From positions 1 to 30,077 of the forward strand of contig PWYP01000130.1 in assembly GCA_003567805.1 (NCBI GenBank): 30,077 nt of DNA, in the 5' to 3' direction. Below the pieces are notes generated by a model. The model worked only from the letters and a program-made list of their open reading frames with translations. It searched no databases and was not told the origin of the DNA. The position numbers were made by a program, and so were the translations under genes. Source of the stretch: PVC group bacterium (GTDB taxonomy: Bacteria; Verrucomicrobiota; Kiritimatiellia; UBA8416). The first letter of the stretch is position 1; each line of letters begins with the position of its first letter. This document shows positions 25,179-30,077 of the stretch, in pieces.

Positions 25179-25255
25179 GTACCCGTGGCTCAATTGGATA
25201 GAGCACCTGACTACGGATCAGGAGGTTGGAGGTTCGAGCCCTCCCGGGTACGCCA
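25179..25255 (+). tRNA. tRNA-Arg (anticodon ACG)
   Basis: A complete 77-nt cloverleaf. Acceptor GTACCCG (25179-25185) pairs with CGGGTAC (25245-25251), followed by discriminator G and encoded CCA. The anticodon stem CCTGA/TCAGG encloses the loop CTACGGA with anticodon ACG (A34 normally becomes inosine by TadA). The T-arm is GGAGG-TTCGAGC-CCTCC. Having CCA in the gene is informative for lineage. Confidence 0.97.
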
Positions 25256-25728
25256 CCTTCCATACACACTGTGGTATCCAACATTAAGCAACTTTACGCA
25301 AACGCTTTTTTGATCACCAACCATACGTGTTGTAACGAGCCACACTCGAGCAATGTTTACCAACGTACCACATATCCAGTAAATACCCCTTTGATACGGC
25401 TATATTCGAGAAAATATTTTCAAATGGAACCTCCGCCGCTTGCCTGCATGCTGGATCACAACCAAAACAGAAATCCTACCGGCTTGGCGACGTCACACTC
25501 GGAATAGAACTGTTCTTCGGACACGCTTCCCCCCAGTCTCGATACAAGCCAATCTCGCAATGTCTCGAGGCGGGTGTTTATAACTGGGTGCCCCAGCACG
25601 AGTGCAGGCTGACCACAATGCATTAGGCCCAACCACCATGCACGACCCCAGTCAATGGAAACGCGAGGATGCCTTCGGACTTCAGATCGGTGGAAGTCAC
25701 AGGCGCAAATATTCCCAAGTTGCGCTGG
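25256..25728. other. Gene-poor interval with one unexplained open frame
   Basis: No confident gene. A T6 run near 25306 may end the tRNA transcript. On the minus strand a 90-codon open frame (25459-25728) continues directly in frame after the stop codon of the CIA30-FAS1 gene and ends at TGA 25456-25458. Its translation looks protein-like (SIDWGRAWWLGLMHCGQPA and RLETLRDWLVSRLGG) but only one internal ATG exists and no ribosome site is seen. It may be a decayed extension or chance. Confidence 0.5.
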
Positions 25729-27057
25729 TCAGTCTTGCAAACCGTCTAAAGACCGATCTAGGGCACGGCGTAGTATCCATGCCTTATCGATGTCGGACTT
25801 TGTATCCCGCACCTTGGCAAGCGCTCGGGTCAGGTCAGCACGGATTTCATCCGAAACACTAGGCATGGCAAGCAGCGCCTCGCTGGTAACTTCGTATACC
25901 GCCGCACAGGCTGCCGCGTTGCCTCTGTTGAACAGTGGAACGCCACGCTCGATTGCAAGCATGATTAGTCCGGCAGGAGTCAGAGTCTCTGCAGGACTTT
26001 CCGGCGGCAGTAGCACGTTATCAATCACATGTATGATACCGTTAGACGCCTGAATATCGGCCTCAACAAGAGTAGCCGTGCCAATCCTGACACGACCATC
26101 CGAGAACCTGGCCGAAAGCGCTGTTCCCTGTAGCGTGACACCCTCACCTGCCTCAAGTGCTTGGGACAAGGTTATACGACCGGACAAAACATGGTACTTG
26201 AGAATATCCGTTAGCTTCTGCTTGTTCTCGGGCTTGAGCAGGGAGTCAAGGGTCCCCTCTGGTAAGCGGGAAAAGGCCTCATCTGTGGGAGCAAACACAG
26301 TGAACGGCCCGTCCCCTGATAGCGGACCGTCAAGATCGGCGGCTGCCGCTGCAGCCAGAAGCGTGTTGAAGGTGCCTGACGAAGCCGCTATGTCGACGAT
26401 TGTGTCGCGTGAATTCGTTTCTGCGGGTTTGGAGTCCCCGAACACAGCCTTAACGGACTGGATTTCCAACTCGAAGGGACCGGGCCTCTTATCCGCAATC
26501 GTGAAACTGAGAGAAGTAATCTCAGCAGGATCGACTGGACCTCCCGGCAAGCGGCGACCGAAAGCCTGCAACGTAAAGTCGGAAATCGGGATCACTGTCT
26601 CCGTAAACTCACCAGCAGTAGTCGTCAGGTAAGCACGGTAGGAGCTGGCGCTGAACTGCCCTGCCGCATGGAGACCGACCCAGTACGTACGCCCATCGCC
26701 CCGCACCTTGATGCTAATACTTTTAGCACCGGCAAGATTCAGATCGCGAGGACTGGTGCGGATTGATGCAAAACCACCATTATTATCCAGCGAAAGCTCT
26801 CCCTTGAACAAAAGCGTATTACGCTCCGAAAGCATGAACCCGCCTTTGGACACACCGCCCATGACGCCATCATTGACGGAAAACCAACCCTGCGTGGAAT
26901 CTGGCGTGTCAAACGCAGCAATGACTACATCTTCTTTACCTGCTGCGTGATACGCCATGAACAGAACCAACAACGCAATCGCTGAAAAACCAATCCGTTT
27001 GACAGCAATAGATCTAAACGACCAGCAGCACGTTCCGACATCTTTGCATCCAAACAT
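25729..27057 (-). CDS. Membrane-anchored CIA30-FAS1 fusion protein
   Basis: An exported or membrane-anchored 442-aa protein with one hydrophobic segment (21-37). It is followed by a CIA30-type domain (about 44-206; DSTQGWFSVNDGVMGGVS is the family start, with later ADKRPGPFELEIQSVKAVFG). Next comes a fasciclin FAS1 domain (about 220-351; PFTVFAPTDEAFSRLP, LKYHVLSGRI and NGIIHVIDNVLLP). A helical tail of about 85 residues (LIMLAIERGVPLFNRGNAAACAAVYEV...) follows. CIA30 in mitochondria assists complex I assembly; bacterial members are of unknown role, and FAS1 mediates adhesion. The ATG at 27057 has a GGGGGAG ribosome site. An ADP-ribosylglycohydrolase-like gene lies 90 bp upstream on the same strand. 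Confidence 0.85.
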   Translation of the reverse strand: MFGCKDVGTCCWSFRSIAVKRIGFSAIALLVLFMAYHAAGKEDVVIAAFDTPDSTQGWFSVNDGVMGGVSKGGFMLSERNTLLFKGELSLDNNGGFASIRTSPRDLNLAGAKSISIKVRGDGRTYWVGLHAAGQFSASSYRAYLTTTAGEFTETVIPISDFTLQAFGRRLPGGPVDPAEITSLSFTIADKRPGPFELEIQSVKAVFGDSKPAETNSRDTIVDIAASSGTFNTLLAAAAAADLDGPLSGDGPFTVFAPTDEAFSRLPEGTLDSLLKPENKQKLTDILKYHVLSGRITLSQALEAGEGVTLQGTALSARFSDGRVRIGTATLVEADIQASNGIIHVIDNVLLPPESPAETLTPAGLIMLAIERGVPLFNRGNAAACAAVYEVTSEALLAMPSVSDEIRADLTRALAKVRDTKSDIDKAWILRRALDRSLDGLQD

Positions 27058-27147
27058 ATACTCCCCCGTGTTTACAACTTGTTCACTAGCAAGTATCGCC
27101 CGTGGCCATGATTGCTTACACAGATCATTGTGTGAGCCTGCGAAAGG

Positions 27148-28116
27148 TCATGCTGTTTGCTTCCAGCCATGTAATTGCGCCTTCCATTTGTCAGGGATCG
27201 GGTTCGCCGCACCCAGTAGAGCCCCCACCACAACACCACGGTGGCAATTATCACCGCCGCATAACGCATTTGCCAAAACACCCTGCCGGAAATTGTCATG
27301 ATACTTCCATGCCAAGGCAAGCGCGGCGGCAAAAGATTCGGGCATATAGCAGGCCGATGTTAACATACGCCCGACAATAACGCGATCCGGTTTCGCCGAC
27401 AACGCTTCAAATATAGGGGCTCCTCCCTCGTTAACCGCATGTTCTGCAATGACATCCCGTACGCCTTTTCCAGAGGCGATTCCAAGCAACATACGAGTAG
27501 TGGACAGCGCGCCCTCGAGTATGGCGGCATTTTTATGAGTCAGTCTGACATGGCTTACTACCGTTTCTGCATCCAACTTACCGATAGTATCCAGAGCAGC
27601 TATAAGTGCCGGCACGGCTGCCAGTCCGCCGATGTGGCGGTCATCAATGCCACACTCGAGTGGCCGAATGCCCTTGGCGCGGTTCGTAAAGAATCCGCGA
27701 TGATACTCCTCCACATATGTATCCCGGTGCCAGTCTGGCGTCCGCATAAGCGAGATATACCGGTCAAGCCACGCCTCTGGGGAATATTCTCCTTTCTCTA
27801 CCACAAACGCGTAAAGTTCCCTTGCTAATTTCAAATTGAGCGTATTCTCTCCGGCTTCCAGAAATTGATGATAATGCACGCCCCGTTTACCCCAGTACTG
27901 CGCCTGATCGTGCAGAATATTGGCGTCCTCGTTTAGCGGTTCGTAACGCGAACGCCAGAGAATGCTGTCGGGGTGCACCGAGTTGGGTTTGACGAAACCA
28001 TCCAGCTCAGGGTAATCCCGATCGAGGGCTTCCGTATCGTAATACCAGTGAACGGGCATTGCTATAGCATCCCCTACCAGCGATCCCGTAAAAGCGTTTT
28101 CAAATACTGTGTTCAT
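27148..28116 (-). CDS. ADP-ribosylglycohydrolase family protein, divergent
   Basis: DraG/ADP-ribosylglycohydrolase fold protein; classical members remove ADP-ribose from proteins or small molecules using two metals. The N-terminal TGSLVGDAIAMPVHW (10-24) and C-terminal GGDNCHRGVVVGALLGA (287-303) place it in the family. However, the usual GGDTDT-type metal motif is replaced by GGDNCHRG and no TDDT-like motif is seen early. Activity may therefore differ from deADP-ribosylation. From the ATG at 28116 it is 322 aa; 36 further open codons upstream lack support. It is divergent from a small zinc-ribbon-like gene across 174 bp and precedes the CIA30-FAS1 gene. Confidence 0.78.
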   Translation of the reverse strand: MNTVFENAFTGSLVGDAIAMPVHWYYDTEALDRDYPELDGFVKPNSVHPDSILWRSRYEPLNEDANILHDQAQYWGKRGVHYHQFLEAGENTLNLKLARELYAFVVEKGEYSPEAWLDRYISLMRTPDWHRDTYVEEYHRGFFTNRAKGIRPLECGIDDRHIGGLAAVPALIAALDTIGKLDAETVVSHVRLTHKNAAILEGALSTTRMLLGIASGKGVRDVIAEHAVNEGGAPIFEALSAKPDRVIVGRMLTSACYMPESFAAALALAWKYHDNFRQGVLANALCGGDNCHRGVVVGALLGAANPIPDKWKAQLHGWKQTA

Positions 28117-28290
28117 GTTTTTATTATCCACAAACTGGGCAAAGTCCTTACAATGCAGTGCCGCGGTTAGCGGAATCCTCAGTAGGGGTTGGCAAGTATT
28201 GATTTTACGGTGATCTTGCGTCATATGCTGGCTTAATCTACATTGTTACCGAAACGCAGGACACCAACTTCACCGGAAGGAGCAAACGAA

Positions 28291-28494
28291 ATGAGCGCAA
28301 ACAGTACAAGCGCCAAACAGGCATGTAGCGATGAAAAACACAAAGAGCATTTGTGCTTCCTCCAATACGAGGGTTACCACTACAGCCACAAGTCCGAATA
28401 CAAGGCTTTGGTGCAGGATGCACAGTATATCTGCGAAAACTGCGGGCGCACAGCAAAGCAGGCCAGCAACCTTTGTGCACCCATAGAGCTTTAA
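28291..28494 (+). CDS. Small zinc-ribbon-like protein
   Basis: A 67-aa protein (MSANSTSAK...) starting at the ATG 28291 behind an excellent ribosome site GGAAGGAG, which is the main reason to trust it. The core ALVQDAQYICENCGRTAKQASNLCAP has CxxC plus a third cysteine in NLC, a pattern of small, widely distributed but uncharacterised proteins that likely bind zinc. An upstream HLCFLQYEGYHY segment with Cys and His could complete the site. It is divergent from the ADP-ribosylhydrolase-like gene. Function unknown. Confidence 0.7.
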   Translation: MSANSTSAKQACSDEKHKEHLCFLQYEGYHYSHKSEYKALVQDAQYICENCGRTAKQASNLCAPIEL

Positions 28495-28539
28495 AAACAA
28501 TACTCTATCGCTCTTCTCGATGCACAAATGCGGGTTTGG

Positions 28540-28677
28540 AACCGTGCTGCGCCGTCCCCTAGGCCCGACCGTGTAACGCGCCCCGCGCATGCCGATAGAG
28601 AGCGAGCCCCCCGACTTGCTCAGATTCAGCGTCAACCCCGGCGCAATCCGCACCCGTCTGAAAAACCGCAATCCCAT
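28540..28677 (-). pseudogene. Truncated DUF4236 gene
   Basis: From ATG 28677 with a good GGGAG ribosome site, the first 46 codons encode a textbook DUF4236 start: GLRFFRRVRIAPGLTLNLSK, then SGGSLSIG and VGPRGRRSTV. Where the family expects the PGTGLSY end, the frame reads PNPHLCIEK and then drifts into a hydrophobic tail that runs antisense over the zinc-ribbon gene (open frame to 28270). I read this as a gene cut near codon 46, probably by rearrangement. A short active remnant cannot be excluded. Confidence 0.6.
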
Positions 28678-28820
28678 GTTTATCTCCCGTCTATACGTTC
28701 AACACACATTTCGCAAGCGGGTTTACATTATTACCTCTTGTGGTAGGATGCGAGCAATAGAGCGCAGGAGTTACTGATTGCGATGGGCATCTTCTAATAA
28801 CCATCCAAATAAATAGAGAG

Positions 28821-29960
28821 GTGGCCTTGAAAGAGAATCTTACTAGCAAAAGCATTGCCTCGATTCCCGGCCCCGAGATTCTTAATGCACTTCCCGACGG
28901 AGCATACATCACCGACTGTGATCGCCGGATTGTATTCTGGAGTAGATCGGCCGAGCGCATACTGGGCTGGAGGAAAGAAGATGTAACGGGGCGAAACTGT
29001 TCCGATAACATCCTCGTGCACCTTGACAAGGATGGGCACGAACTTTGCGGAGAGGAATACTGCCCGCTACATCGCAGTATCGTTACGGGCAATCCCAGTG
29101 AGGAGCCAATTCTAGTATATGCCCAACATCGCTCCGGCATGCGTATCCCCGTAGAGGTGAGCGTGGCACCCATTCGCGATGATGAAGGGGAGATAATCGG
29201 TGGTATCGAGCTTTTTCGAGACTTGTCCCTGCTTGAATCCGATCTGACGCGCGCCAGGGAGATACAGAACAGCCTGCTCGTATCCAGCCTGCCGGAAGAC
29301 CCGCGTATCGGCTTCGACATCCGCTACACGCCCAATGACGTGGTAGGTGGTGACTTCTACCGCATTGAGAAACTTGATGCAGACAACTATGCCATCATGC
29401 TGGCCGATGTGATGGGCCATGGTGTCGCGTCCGCACTCTACACCATGCTTTTACGCCAACTATGGGAAGACTCCCGCTCACTGCTTTGCGATCCGGCTGC
29501 CTTCGCTACAGAGCTAAATAGCCTGTTAAGGAAGCTAGCTGCCGATGCAGGTTATTTTGCAACTGCGGTCTGTCTGCTTATGAATGCCAAAAGCGGCGAG
29601 ATCCAGTATGTCCGGGCAGGCCACCCGGCACCAATTCTGGCACATGACAAGAAATCAGCCCCACTACCCGACCCAAGCCAGCCTGCACTGGGTATGTTTC
29701 CCGATATCGCCTTCACCGCCAGTCATGCTGTTGTGCATCCCGGCGATACGCTTGTTCTATACACAGATGGCGCAATAGAGGCCAGCAACCTGGATGATGA
29801 GGATCTGGGTATAGAGGGACTTACCACAATTATAGACAGAGCAGCAAGCGAAAGCAGCACCCCACCTATGAGTCAAGTGGAAGAGTCTATCCTGCAGTTC
29901 TCCGGATCCCTACGCCTGACCGACGATCTCACCCTCATCGCCATAAGCCGCAGAAGCTAA
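28821..29960 (+). CDS. PAS-PP2C (SpoIIE/RsbU-type) serine phosphatase
   Basis: Signalling phosphatase of 379 aa without membrane helices. A PAS sensor (about 16-135) contains the cysteine pair C76 and C81 in the ELCGEEYCPL stretch typical of one PAS subgroup. A short coiled linker (about 136-155) follows, then a PP2C-type SpoIIE domain (156-376) with all four metal aspartates: D178 (VGGDFY), D196 (LADVMGHG), D316 (LYTDGAIEA) and D368/D369 (LTDDLTLIAI). Such enzymes usually act on an anti-sigma-factor antagonist, but no STAS or HATPase partner is in the window. The start is GTG 28821 or TTG 28827; GAGAGG lies close upstream of both. Confidence 0.9.
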   Translation: MALKENLTSKSIASIPGPEILNALPDGAYITDCDRRIVFWSRSAERILGWRKEDVTGRNCSDNILVHLDKDGHELCGEEYCPLHRSIVTGNPSEEPILVYAQHRSGMRIPVEVSVAPIRDDEGEIIGGIELFRDLSLLESDLTRAREIQNSLLVSSLPEDPRIGFDIRYTPNDVVGGDFYRIEKLDADNYAIMLADVMGHGVASALYTMLLRQLWEDSRSLLCDPAAFATELNSLLRKLAADAGYFATAVCLLMNAKSGEIQYVRAGHPAPILAHDKKSAPLPDPSQPALGMFPDIAFTASHAVVHPGDTLVLYTDGAIEASNLDDEDLGIEGLTTIIDRAASESSTPPMSQVEESILQFSGSLRLTDDLTLIAISRRS

Positions 29961-30024
29961 CCAAATGAGATCAGTGGCTTTAGGCTAGCAATAAAGCATC
30001 CACCAAAAAGGTGCCTGATACGCT

Positions 30025-30055
30025 CGATTGGTGAACAGAACATGTTACCCAATCG
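30025..30055. repeat. Inverted repeat after the phosphatase gene
   Basis: CGATTGG (30025-30031) and CCAATCG (30049-30055) pair perfectly, with an inner GAAC/GTT(A)C partial extension. CACC-AAAAA-GGTG (30001-30013) is a second small hairpin. Together they may mark the phosphatase transcript end. No gene is visible from 29961 to the window end. Confidence 0.4.
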
Positions 30056-30077
30056 ACACTGTGACTTTAACGAACGA

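Noticed and set aside
24816..25313. 165-codon plus-strand open frame through the tRNA
   Set aside because: Its VAQLDRAPDYGSGG segment is the usual artefact of translating a tRNA gene; the rest is antisense to the HAD gene.
25540..25730. Possible integron attC-like (VCR-like) recombination site
   Set aside because: On the minus strand several words (GCGTTTCCA, GGTGGTT, GTCAGCC, GTTATAAAC) occur in an order reminiscent of Vibrio repeats, but the paired outer arms required for an attC hairpin are not present and no integrase or cassette array is visible.
28495..28820. Plus-strand open frames between the zinc protein and the phosphatase
   Set aside because: They are antisense to the DUF4236 remnant, arginine-rich and lack ribosome sites or motifs.

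Overview
The window looks like a chromosomal segment of a free-living Gram-negative bacterium that respires with menaquinone. It has a secretin (outer membrane), an exported Pcm, a lipobox lipoprotein, MenA and a Mn-type superoxide dismutase. Short self-complementary intergenic repeats built on GTTGGACGTTCGATG-like words, an Mrp-DUF971 fusion and TPR-rich proteins would fit a PVC-superphylum lineage such as Kiritimatiellota or a relative. That placement is an inference from style, not from a marker gene. No phage, insertion sequence with a transposase, CRISPR array or rRNA operon is visible.

Layout. 1-162: repeat-like DNA. 163-8199 (minus strand): beta-CASP MBL nuclease, secretin, GspC/PilP-like inner-membrane partner, membrane-embedded spermidine-synthase-like protein, exported Pcm, MenA. 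8259-10838 (plus): NDH-2-like flavoprotein, DoxX, polyprenyl diphosphate synthase; with MenA these form a quinone/respiratory block read from a divergent centre. 10839-11300: intergenic with two long inverted repeats. 11301-15613 (minus): DinG-type helicase and Mrp/ApbC Fe-S carrier. 15796-17676 (plus): superoxide dismutase, stand-alone BLUF photoreceptor and a VapBC-type toxin-antitoxin pair. 17684-18805 (minus): MnmA. 18942-20848 (plus): AroC and a DEDDh exonuclease. 20952-25109 (minus): TPR protein, large lipoprotein, single-domain MGMT, HAD phosphatase. 25179-25255: tRNA-Arg(ACG).

The right end (25.3-30.1 kb) is more accessory in character. It holds a membrane-anchored CIA30-FAS1 fusion, an ADP-ribosylglycohydrolase relative with non-canonical motifs, a small zinc-ribbon-like protein, a truncated DUF4236 gene and a PAS-PP2C (SpoIIE-type) phosphatase.

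Functional threads are menaquinone/electron transport (menA, NDH-2-like, doxX, polyprenyl synthase), oxidative and light stress (Mn-SOD followed by BLUF), protein and nucleic-acid maintenance (Pcm, DinG, MGMT, exonuclease) and secretion (GspC/GspD-like). I see no single obvious new defence or biosynthetic system. The best leads are the SOD-BLUF arrangement across a terminator, the CIA30-FAS1 fusion beside a divergent ADP-ribosylhydrolase, the degenerate SpeE-like membrane protein with an exported Pcm, and the intergenic repeat families.
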